A stretch of DNA of 64,000 bases from Neonectria sp. B-13 (lineage: Eukaryota; Ascomycota; Sordariomycetes; Hypocreales; Nectriaceae): assembly GCA_002682825.1 (NCBI GenBank), contig NOKP01000006.1:744001-808000 (forward strand), in the 5' to 3' direction. The notes under the pieces are model-generated. The model made no database searches and was not told the origin of the DNA. It saw nothing but the letters and a program-made list of their open reading frames with translations. Shown here one piece after another: positions 1 to 10,245 of this stretch; position 1 is the first letter of the stretch; every line of letters begins with the position of its first letter. A program made the translations under genes and the position numbers.

Positions 1-1433
1 CCACTTGCACTTGCCCACTTCTCAATTCCCACTCCCGCCAGCCAGTCCCACTCCTCCGTCTTGCTTCTTGCGTCCTCTTCTTCCTCGTCCTCCGCTCTCT
101 CTCTTTGTCTCTCTTCTCCCGACTCTCTTCCGTTCCTCTCCACCACTTCCTTTCCCCCCTCCCCTTCTAGCTCTGCTACTCATCCGCCCTTCCTTCTTTT
201 TTTCCTCTCTATCTCTCTCTCTTTCCGCCCGTTGCCTCGTTTGCCACGTTTGACCTCTCTCCCCGCGATCGCGTCTGCGAGTCTGTTCGTCACTGGCCTC
301 CGTGCACAATCCAATTCTCGCCCGCTCGCCCGCCTACTCGCACCGCACCCGCACCACATCCCCCTCAGGGTTCAGGAACAAAAATTGCAAGATACGGAAC
401 AAAAAGACCACCCACATCCAGCACGAGGTTCTGGAAAAGGCGCATCTGCTGGTGATACCCGCCATTGTTAATCTCTGTACTTTATTCATCGTCGATTCTT
501 TTGCTTTTCTGGCGCGCGCGCACCAAACGCCCTACACCACTTTCTAATTTCCCTCCGACCATCCAAAACCCCGACTGCGATCCTCGGACCAAAACCCGTC
601 ACCACAGAGAACCACAAAACAACAACAACAAAGGAAGAACGAGACCCCAGAAGACTAAAGAAGGCTCCGAATTCACACCTGGATTGACATCGTTTCGACG
701 ACGCTGTCTCGCTCTCTTGTCTTGGACAGACAACCCAGCTGGTGCTCGCGTGTTTGTCGTGTGTCAATCACCCGACTCGCCGCTTAGAGCGTGAATCTTT
801 CTCCGTCGCCTCGGCCATCATCATCCACGAACCTCTTTGACCATCGTTCGCGTGGCGCTCAGTCATCACCCGACCTCGGTCTGACGCACTCGTCAACTTT
901 CCAAGAAGATTTATTTGCTGCATCCCCGCGGATCCTGCTTCCTTTTCTTCACCTCTGACTACCGGTCCCCTGCCTGCTCAACGTCACTCGGCCTCCCGGC
1001 ACCTGCCACCGACCACGTCTCCACGCGACCCTTTCGTTCACAATATCGACTGTTGTCCTTCTTGCATCCACTACACTTCATATTAATTTTCCGCCACGAG
1101 TTGAATTTCTCGTGAACCCACTCCTTGTGTTTCTTTTTTTCGCCTGATACTACGCTTTCTTGGATCTGCGCTTTTTGCCCTCCCGCGACGCAACAACTCC
1201 ACCTTCAACTCGCGCTTCTGCACCATCGACTTCCAGACGCCACTCTCCCGTCTACTCGAACGATATACCCGCTGCGCATAATTCACCCTGCCCGATTCAT
1301 CGAATATCACCGACCTTTGTAATTTCGACCCGAACAGTCTCATCCCACAAGAAACCTTCGAACCACGTTCATTGTACCGGTTATTACCACCCTATTTCAC
1401 TCAATTACGTCTCGCGACAACTACTTTTGAGCC
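1..1433 (+). promoter_or_regulatory. Long ATG-free, pyrimidine-rich leader/promoter of the Q-rich gene
   Basis: This stretch lies upstream of the first start codon at 1434 and contains no ATG on the plus strand in any frame. The first 260 bases are almost pure C/T tracts and the rest stays C-rich with scattered A-rich patches. I see no convincing gene on either strand. The absence of ATG suggests that most of it is transcribed as a 5' leader, possibly with noncoding introns, and the leader could begin outside the window. The promoter itself cannot be placed. Confidence 0.55.
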
Positions 1434-3134
1434 ATGGACGCAGGCGGTCTCGCTCAAATGTCTTCCAACAGCTTTGCCCCCAGCGGCCTTGCCATGCCCT
1501 CCGGAGGCTTGGCTGCCCGCCGTGGTGGCCAGAACGTCAAGCCCCTCTCGTTTGAGACCATCAATCAGAGTAAGGACAAGGACCCTGGTCTTCCTACCCC
1601 TCGCACCAGTCGCTCTCACCTGCTTGCCGGTTTGAGGACGGCCCCCAAATCCGCTACTGTCGGCTCGTTCGGCCCTCAGTCCCCCACTACTACTGCTCCC
1701 TCGCAGTACGCCCGGAACTCCATGGCTGGAAACGCCTATGGCATGGGCCAGGACAACTACAATGGCCCCAAGACGGCCTTCCCCCAGTACGGCGGCCAGC
1801 AGAGCAACTACAACTCCATGATGAACCAGCAGTATACGGTCGACCAAGTTTTGGCACCCCCTGAGCTTCCCATCGACGAGCAGGCGCAGGAGCACATGGA
1901 CCCCAACCTCTACGCTCAACTCGTCGCCACCAACATGTATCTGGCCCAGCAGCAGCAGCGCCTCCAGCAGCAGCTTAGAAGCGTGCAGGCCGCTGCCCAG
2001 CAGTTCCAGCAGCTCAACCTCAGCAACCCCCAGCTTACTCAGCAGCAGTTGGCCCTATACGAGCAGCAACAGCAGCTCCGCAACATGCAGCAGCAGCTCA
2101 GTGTCCAGGCCGCCATGACTCAGCAGGCCCAGCAAGTGCAACAGGCCCAGCAGGCCCAGGCCCAGGCCCAGCAGACCCAGCAGGTCTATTACAACCCGAT
2201 GACCGGCCAGTACTACTTGGACAACTCAGCCGCTGTTCAGATGGCATCGGCCTACGCCGAGCAGCCCGCGACTCCGGGCTTCAACGCCTATCAGCAGCAG
2301 CAGCAGCATGTTACCCCCTCTGTTCAGGTTTCGCCCCCCGCGGAGACTCAGCCATTCTCTTTCCGAAGCAACTCGCCCCCTAAGCGATACGAATCTCCCA
2401 GTGAAGTGACTCCCCTCCCTCCACCATCCGCCAATGCCTTCCGCCGTGGCCACAAGAAGGCCTGTTCCCTTGCCCCTGTCAACAGCTCTCTTGCTGCCGC
2501 CGCCCCCTCCGATGCTCCCAAGTCTGCTGGTCCTAAGACCGCTTCATTCCCGATGACTCCCCTTGCCGGAGGCTACGGACCTGGACAGGCCCGTGCTGGC
2601 GAGCATCCTATCCGTCAACCCCGTGGTCCTCCCTCCCTGGACGAGCTCAAGTCGAAGCCCACTGCCAAGATCGAGGGTAGCAAGAACTTTGCTACTCGCA
2701 CTCGACGATCTGCAGTCCACAACCTCGTCCGGGCTGGCCTGGAACGTCGCAAGGGCACCGGTAGCTCGTGTGGGAGCATGAGCCCTGTCTCCGAGACGGC
2801 CGAGGAGTCTACCACTCCCATCACCGACAACGAGTCCGACTCCGGACGCAGCGGATCTGGTAGCCTGGCTGGCGAGATGGAGTGTTTTAGCGTGCGAACT
2901 CCTGGCACCGGCGGCTGGGGTGCGATCGGCTCAGACCGACCCAGTTCAGCCCAGAAGGGCCGCAAGAGCTCTGACAGCGTGGGCAGCGCGTCTTCGGGCT
3001 GCGAGAGCGAGAACAGTTCTTTTGCGAATGTGTTCAAGAATGGCGCTCTGCGAGCGGCCAAGGCGCAAGAGTCGGCCGATAGCCAGCGCAAGGCACCTAG
3101 ACTGGTGCTCACCAAGACCATCTCTGGTGCTTGA
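1434..3134 (+). CDS. Glutamine-rich low-complexity protein, function unknown
   Basis: A single uninterrupted frame of 566 residues begins at gccATGg, a good fungal start context, and is the first ATG in the window. Residues about 1-90 are Ser/Pro/Gly-rich with a basic SRSHLLAGLRTAPK segment. Residues about 150-250 are dominated by glutamine (QQQQ runs encoded by CAG and mixed with Ala, Leu and Met), which suggests a long helix or coiled coil. A proline-rich stretch follows. The C-terminal 150 residues contain a basic motif (FATRTRRSAVHNLVRAGLERR) and then a Ser/Gly/Asp/Glu-rich tail ending in LVLTKTISGA. I recognise no enzyme domain, signal peptide or membrane segment. Composition resembles prion-like, RNA- or chromatin-associated regulators, but that is inference. 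The gene is unusual for its very long leader. It converges on sepH with about 1.4 kb between the stops. Confidence 0.85.
   Translation: MDAGGLAQMSSNSFAPSGLAMPSGGLAARRGGQNVKPLSFETINQSKDKDPGLPTPRTSRSHLLAGLRTAPKSATVGSFGPQSPTTTAPSQYARNSMAGNAYGMGQDNYNGPKTAFPQYGGQQSNYNSMMNQQYTVDQVLAPPELPIDEQAQEHMDPNLYAQLVATNMYLAQQQQRLQQQLRSVQAAAQQFQQLNLSNPQLTQQQLALYEQQQQLRNMQQQLSVQAAMTQQAQQVQQAQQAQAQAQQTQQVYYNPMTGQYYLDNSAAVQMASAYAEQPATPGFNAYQQQQQHVTPSVQVSPPAETQPFSFRSNSPPKRYESPSEVTPLPPPSANAFRRGHKKACSLAPVNSSLAAAAPSDAPKSAGPKTASFPMTPLAGGYGPGQARAGEHPIRQPRGPPSLDELKSKPTAKIEGSKNFATRTRRSAVHNLVRAGLERRKGTGSSCGSMSPVSETAEESTTPITDNESDSGRSGSGSLAGEMECFSVRTPGTGGWGAIGSDRPSSAQKGRKSSDSVGSASSGCESENSSFANVFKNGALRAAKAQESADSQRKAPRLVLTKTISGA
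1963..2190 (+). repeat. CAG/CAA-rich polyglutamine-coding tract
   Basis: Imperfect CAG, CAA and GCC triplets code for the glutamine/alanine-rich segment of the first gene. A shorter pure cagcagcagcagcag run lies near 2292. Such tracts commonly vary in length between strains. Confidence 0.7.
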
Positions 3135-4546
3135 AGGTGACGCTGCGGCCTGAAACGTTCTTTACACTCCTTCTCACGACTTACGCGCCCGGACTATTTC
3201 TTTTTCACATGACTGCTTGGACTGGCGGAATGCATTTGATGGTTGTCGTTTGGTCCATTTTTTTTGTTGTCACTGGGGAGTCTTACCGTTCTGCATGGGG
3301 TGGATCAACCACGCTTTTTGTCTCTTTCACGCTTTTATTACCTACCGAAGTTTATAATTCGCTTCACAGTCTCTCCTTCAGACGTCTTTTACTACACTTG
3401 GCCACGACTTGAGGGGAATTGCCCCGGGGATTATCTTGTCTCAGTCTAGACGGACATTCGCGTTTTTGTTTTGGGGCCTGACGAGGAATCTTTATACCAA
3501 TGAGGATGAGAAAATCACGGAAAGGGGGATAAGTCTGGTCTAAGGTCTCCGAGAGGCGATCAGACGGACCCTGGTGTGAGTCACGGCCGGCGGTCCCGGC
3601 AGGGGCACATGTCTTGGCAAATTTGACATTTGCTTTCGTTGCATTCCTTGCGCATCTCTTGGTGGTCTTCTGTCTTGCTTTGTCCTGCTCTCCCTGGCGA
3701 AGACGGGGTATCTGGGTGTTCTGGGATTCCCAAGTCATCGGAGTTGATCGGGGAGGAAGCAACAGGCAGATAAGGGAGATGTAGAAATATTTTAGGAAAT
3801 GGCACAATACAAATTGACGGCCACTTCAATACTTTGTCGATGCTTGAATGAGTGAAGTCACTATGTGAGACGGGTTCGTTGTGTAAATTGTTTCATCACA
3901 GGCGAGATAATGGATGTCCAACGTCTGGTTGCAATTGCTTGCCAGCCTATATCCATCGAACCATGATCCATCAGGTTAAGCCAAAGCCAGTTCAGCTCAG
4001 TCCAGTTCAGCTCACAGCAATGCCCGCTTCCTAACCAACTAATCCCTCCATGCCATGCCATGCCATGCAGCAATGCCCACCAATGCTATTCATCTCGTCT
4101 CGTCTCGTCTCATGTTGTCCCTATCTCATCTACGTGCTTTTCCCCTGCCTTCGTAGCCCGTTGTTCTTAACTCATACATGTCCCCTCCCCCCCAACCCTT
4201 TTCTACGGATGCCACCAGTCCCAGCCACCACCCCCAAGAAAGGGAATAGAAAAGAAAAAGAAAAAAAAAAGAAAGGGAAAATGGAAAAGTGAAAAGAGTT
4301 AGAGATATTGGGAGAAGGGCGTTCATCTCATCTCATGTATGGAAGGACGTTGAACTGAGGTACCGGCGGGTACGGTACAGCAGCCGGACTTGATATTACG
4401 TCCGGTCTTTTCTTTTTTGGCTTCTCGTTTTGTATAGTGTGCTTTGTTGCTTTCGTCCTGTTCTCGCTTGTTTTGCTGCGGGTCTATACTCCTGCCCTGT
4501 TGTGTTCATGTTTTGTGTCTGTCTGACACCGCTTACAGGATTACCT
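3135..4546. other. Convergent 3' intergenic region with short tandem repeats
   Basis: This lies between the stops of the Q-rich gene (plus) and sepH (minus) and should hold both 3' untranslated regions. I see no gene. It holds an imperfect 15-bp-period repeat with core CCAGTTCAGCTCA at 3987-3999 and 4002-4014, a CATGC repeat near 4050-4068, a TCTCG repeat near 4095-4112, and an A-rich run near 4250-4270. Confidence 0.6.
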
Positions 4547-7500
4547 TCACGACCACTTGATGTCGCTCGGCGCCCGATTCCGCCTTTTGCTCGCAACGCC
4601 GGCACCAGCCGCCGTCGTCACGCCCGACAGACCCAGCCCCGGGGGCACGCTGCTGCCGTCTCTGCTGCCCAGCCCTTCGCGGCTCCTCAGCCCGTCGCGG
4701 CTGGCCGAGGCGCGGACCACGTTCTCCTTGTTGCTCATGCTGCTGTCGCTGCGGACGACCATGGGCATATCGGCCCGGCCGCCGCTGCCTCCGCCCGGCA
4801 CCCTGGCGCTACCCGGACCGGCCATCGACGTCCGGGGTAGCCGGCTCTTGCCTGTGGCAATGCCCAGGGACATGGACTCCCCGCTGACGCGCCGCGGGAT
4901 GCCCGTGGGTCCGTCTCGGCTCCGGGGCCGGTAGAGGACGCCTTCTCGCTCCAGGGCCGCCGCCCGGCGCGGGCTGGCCGCCACCTCGATGTATGCGTTC
5001 CCCGCGAGACTGGCCCGGCTTTTATGCGTCGGCGTTTGCGGGACCGAGGCTGACGAGTGTAGGCCTGGCGGCGTGTAGCTGGTGTTGCGTCGCGATCCCG
5101 AACGCCGTGACGACGTTGAGCTCGGGACTGAGCTGGGAGCCCCCTCGTGGGGTCTTGCGCTTGCTTTGATGCTGGACCTGACCAGCTCCGAAGCCAGGTT
5201 CCGCACCAGCACGGCCGAATCCTTCTCCGACAGGGTCTGAATGGCGTCCATGAGAGAGCGTACTTGGGAGCTGTTGAGCGTCCTGGTTCCATCGCCGTTT
5301 CCGATGCCTGGCTCGCACGCGTCCATGATGGTCCTCACCAGCCTGAGCAGGTTCAGTCGCACCACGGCCTTCTTGTGTCCCAGCCGCTGCGCAATCCCCG
5401 CAAACATCTCGGGCTTCGCCAGCGACGCCGCGACCGACGGGCTCAGGCGCAGAAGCTTGAGCAGAGGCTCTAGCAAGTTCGAGTCAAACGCGTTGAGCTT
5501 GTTGGTGTTGAAACAGCTGACGATGGCCCGCGTGAAGTGACCGTCCACCAGGTGGCTTTCCACGTTGGCCGTCTCCTCCTGTAGCCAGACCAAGATAGCA
5601 TCCAAAGCCGTCACCTGCCAGTACTGATCCGTCAAGAGCGACACGTAGAAGTCGAGGCCCTTATTCTGCCATAAATATCTGCGCCCCTTGGATCCGGAAT
5701 GCGCCATATCGCACAGGATCGGCAGCGCAAACTCCTTCGGCGGACGGTCCGTCTGCATGATGCGGAGTAGCAGAGGAATTATGCCGCCCACGGCAGCGTC
5801 TTCCTGGCGCTCTTTACTGAGTCGGCAGAGGTTGAAGAGCGTGTTGAGGACTTGGTTGGAGATTTCTCGAAAATGTGTCTGCCCCTTCTTCATGCTGTAG
5901 CTAAGGAGGTCAATGAGGAATTCAATGGCATCCGCAGAGTGGAGGTTTTCGATAGTGGTAGAAAGCATCGAAATGTTCTTGATGAACTTGAGCATCGTAA
6001 TCTGGTGGACAGGAGTCATCCGCCTGAGATCCTTGAGAACGCTCTTCAGCACCTGTCGGTCCGCCACGACCTCCTTGACGTAGTTCTCTGCCTGGCTGAA
6101 GAGGTAGAAAATGTTGACGATTCGCCCTTCGATGAGCTCATCCAGCTCATCCTCGCCCTCTTCGTCAAGAACTCTGTGCAAAACCAATGCTAGAGGGTAC
6201 AGGATCTTGCTTCGTGAGAAGATTCTACAAAAGTCGTTTTTGGGCGTCGGGCCCTGTAGTTCAAAGACGTTCCAGATGCCGTTGACGCCGATGAGAACCA
6301 GGTCTCTGGCGTTATCGTAGTCTTCATCAAGGAATTCAACCAGCACATTCAGACCGCCGGCAGAGACGAACATCTGTAGCGTCAGAGTCGATGTTTGATA
6401 CATCTGTCGTACGAAAGCTGCGGCCTCGAGACGAATCTCGTCCGAGTATTGCCGAGCAGCAAATTTGGTTATGATGGGGATACCACCCACGAAACATAGA
6501 TTCTCCTGGATTTCGACATCGTCCAGAATAATCTTAAGCATGTTAGCGTAGCCCGACATGTTGTGGCTGATTAACTTACCGCATTGACGACCTTGAGCAA
6601 CTGTAATATTGTGTACTGCCGGCTCTTCACCGTGCAGGGCTCCAAGATCTCCAGGATGGGTAGCAGTCCGTGAGCGCTGATGATGAGATTCTTGACCTCG
6701 TTGTTCTCCCATAGTAAGGCAAGCTGAACGCAGTTAGACACATGCAGAGTGAAGCACCTCGGGTCTCACTTACCAGATCTTCGGAAAATTCTGCCAGCGC
6801 GTCCTCGCCTTCCGTCGTCTTCAAAGACCTCACCAAGCCCTCCACCTTCTCCGCTAACCTGGCGTGCCTGTCTCTGGCGATGTTGGCCTCCAAGTCCATC
6901 TCGTCCCATCCAGGATCCATTGACGCAAACGGATCGTCTTCGTCCTCGTCATCGCCTAGCCACGAATTACTTGAAACTCTTGATAGGAGCATCAGTCCGC
7001 CATCCTCGGATCCTCGCTCACTCTCCTCCTTCTCTGGGATTACTGATGCGGGTCCAAAGATGTCACTGAAGTCCTCGTCATCGTCCTCTGCAAACTTCTG
7101 GATCTCTATCGAGGACCGAGTGCGTCTCATGGGACGGTCGGGGAGTACTGTTGGCCGTGCCGGGTTCTTCTTTACGCTTCCCGCTATGGAATCCTGCATC
7201 GAACGAGGTAAAGTGGTGAGGTCTGAGGGATGGAAGAGCTGTGGAGCATCGCTCTGCCGTGAGCCCTAGGCAGCATGTTAGCTATGCAAAATAACATGTT
7301 GAAGAATTGGCCTACCTTCTTGACTGCTTGGTTGACACCATGACTAAACACACTGTCGTTGTCCACGAAGAGATCTGAGAAGTCCTCTATGCTGTGCTCT
7401 CGGTATACCATATCAGGCCTCGAAGGTAGCTCGAATTTGTTGAAATGTGACTTCGTTGGTGATCTGGTCCGTCCCGAGCCCCCTGCGACTTTGCTCGAGG

Positions 7501-9455
7501 TCGATTTGTTTCGGTGATGTGACCTGGACGGCTCCATGGGCTTCTCCGTCTTCTTGGGTAGCGGCCTAATCGTTTGCTCCTGGGGGTCGATATCGTGCCA
7601 ATGATGGGGGCCTTTGATCGTCATGAGCTCCCCTTCGAAGTCCTCGTCATAGTTGGAGCTATCGTTCCTTCCATCGTTGACGGACGCAAAGGCCTTCAGG
7701 CGATCGCTCGAGAGCAAACCACCAAAATTATCCTGCGGTTTGAGATGTGGTAATTGGAGCGCACTGGGTGAAATGGCGGTCGCAAAGTCATCGTCCCAGT
7801 TGTCGTCATCTATGAGCTAAAGTCAGTGCCTGGTGGGAGCTTAAACATTCTCGAGTTTGGTATGCTTCTGCAAACCGGAGGTGGACCAAGTTTAAAGTGA
7901 TGGGAAATCGAAACATGAAAGTTTGTGACATACCAGCAAGTTCGGGTTTCCTGAAAGCTTCCGCCCCTGGCCGGGGTTTGGCAATACTCAGAGGGGCCTT
8001 GCCTGGCGTTCCTCCCATAAATCGAGTTGAGGGACCGGCCTCGGAACCGGTCGAGGCGCGGAGGGACGACTCTGAAGATTTGAGGGCCTTGTTCCATTGC
8101 TTGACTTCTTCGACGGCCTGGCTGAAATTGGACGGTGCTTTCGAGACAGGTGCTACCGCTCGACGACTTCCCGTGATCCAAGGATGGCGTAGTAGTTTGC
8201 GGGCGGTGACTCGAAGATTGGGGTCTTTTTGGAAGCATTGCATTAGAAAATCTCGTGCAGCCTAGATCGAGTCAGTAAATGAGTTCTAAATGAAGCGTCG
8301 TGGGAAACTAACAGCAGAGATACCCTCTGGCAGGGGAGGATGGTCGTCATTCACGATGGCGAACAAGGCGGGCATCGCGGCCAAGTTGTGGTACGGCGGC
8401 TTGCCCTGTAGCAGCTCAATCACGGTACATCCAACACTCCAGATATCCGATGCGGAGCTAGCTCCAGATAGCTGGATGATCTCAGGGGCCATCCAATACG
8501 GAGTTCCCACGACTTGTGCCTCCTTGTCCTGTCCACCGGCCAGGGTGCTCGTAGAAACACCGAAGTCTGCGAGCTTGACGGTGCCATCTTTGGTGGTCAG
8601 GATGTTGGCGCCTTTGATGTCGCGGTGGATGACACCCTGGTCGTGAAGATAATGCAGACCGTAGAGCACCTGGGTCATGTAGACGCCAACGAGGTTCTCG
8701 GGAAACTTGCCGTATGATTTGCAGATGGAGTGGAGGGACCCGTTTTCGCAGTATCTGGCTCCCGGTTAGTTCCCAAGTGTGGATGGCTGGTTGGAGGGTC
8801 AGAGGGTCCTACTCCAAGATGATGTTGAGGCAGTCAACCGACTTCACGAAGCCTAAATATTTGACAATGTTGTCATGCTAACCGCAGTTAGTCCATTGTT
8901 GCCCTCAAGTTGCTGATCAACAGAAGGATCCTCTTACATGAAGATTCTTGAGCAAGTCGATCTCGCTCTAAACCGCCCTCGAGCCCGTCAGCATCGCACT
9001 CTTCTGCCTAGGTTCCCCTCAAAAATTTGGCCGAGCTTGCCCACACCACAACAAACCCACCTCAATCATGCGCAGCTCGCTCTTGGGCAGATCCGCAAGC
9101 TTGATCTGCTTTACGGCGACGGCCTCGCCGTTTCCCCAGTTGAAGGCCTTGTAGACAGAGCCAAAGGCTCCCTTGCCGAGGCATTCACCCAAGCGCTATA
9201 TCACCACGAAAAAAAAAATCCAAAGATCAGCACTTCTGCATGTCGGAACAAAGCAAATCCCCACCGCCGGGATGGTGCAGGCGAGCACCCCCGGCGGAAA
9301 AGGGAGGGTATACACACGTAGTCCTTCAGGCCCGGGTCTTGTAGGGCGGAGCTCTCGCGGATTTTGTCTTTGCGTGAGGGCGTGCCGGGCATGGCAGAGC
9401 GCTCGCGGGCCGCGGCGGTGCGGCCATTGGCGTGGTACTGCTGCCCAAGTGGCAT
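4547..9455 (-). CDS. sepH: SepH/Cdc7-type septation initiation network protein kinase
   Basis: Ten exons join to a 1417-residue protein: 9455-9318, 9195-9061, 8967-8938, 8877-8813, 8754-8313, 8261-7934, 7809-7316, 7265-6774, 6723-6580 and 6532-4547. An in-frame stop lies just before the chosen ATG. The kinase domain spans about residues 46-300: glycine loop GKGAFGSV (53-60), VAVK lysine K75, HRD at 166-168, DFG at 186-188 and MAPE near 211-214. An acidic, serine-rich linker follows, then a long alpha-helical armadillo-like region (about 700-1200) and a basic, disordered C terminus. This architecture is that of Aspergillus SepH and fission yeast Cdc7, the kinase of the septation initiation network, which acts at spindle pole bodies downstream of a Ras-like GTPase and triggers septum formation. 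All catalytic residues are present. Identification is strong. Exact edges of the 30-base third exon are the least certain part. Confidence 0.93.
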
Positions 9456-10070
9456 ATCTCAGGTACGTTCTCTGCCGGTGAAGCTCGATAGTGGCGGTCC
9501 CCTGACGGGATCTGCCTCGGGCAAGCAGACGCAGCAGCAGCAATGAGCGGAGGGAGAAGATCTTGTCGTTAAGGCGGGGATCGCATTCCCGGCTAGGATC
9601 GAGGTGTGGCAGCGGGAAGGGCTTGCATCCGCCGCATTCGAGGTGAGGATCGAATCAATCGGATCCCTCGTCGTTCGCGTCGGTCGTTTCGGTTGGTAGA
9701 AGGGTTTCGGCTTGGTGGTTGTCGAGATTCGTGAGCGTGGGAGCAGGAGGGAGGAGGGGCGGGATCAGCAGCAAGGGACGGACGGCGTCGGTTCGTGGTG
9801 GTCGACGGGGAGCGGAGAACGGAGGAGAGCGGGCCCGGGATGGTTCAAAGGAGAGACGGTCGACAACTGGGGCCGGGGAAAGAGAGAAAGAGGGAGAAAT
9901 CCGCAGTGTGAACCCGCTGTGTGGCGAGGAAAAGAGAAATGAGAGATGGAGAGGGAAGAGGAGGAGAGTGTGAGTGTGAGGGAGAGAGAGGGTGGGAGTG
10001 GAAATTCAGACCAGGTACCGACCGACGAGATGCACAAAGCCGATGCCAATCAATCAATGGCTCTGTGTTG

Positions 10071-10097
10071 TATGTATGTATGTATGTATGTATGTAT
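10071..10097 (+). repeat. TATG tetranucleotide microsatellite
   Basis: About six and a half uninterrupted TATG units sit in the upstream flank of sepH. Confidence 0.9.
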
Positions 10098-10138
10098 CTC
10101 GCAACCCAGCCTGAGACCAGAGAGACCTAGACTAGGAG

Positions 10139-10245
10139 GGAGTCTAGCAAAAGACCAGACAAGACCAAGCAAGTCCAAGCAAGACCCAAAGACCTCTAGA
10201 CCTACCTAGACCAAGAAGTCCAAGTCCACGTCCAAGACCAACGCA
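10139..10245 (+). repeat. Imperfect AGACC/AAGTCC repeat array
   Basis: A run of short related units (agaccagac, aagaccaagc, aagtccaagc, agaccaagaagtcc) forms a degenerate minisatellite. It is purine-rich on the plus strand. Confidence 0.6.
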
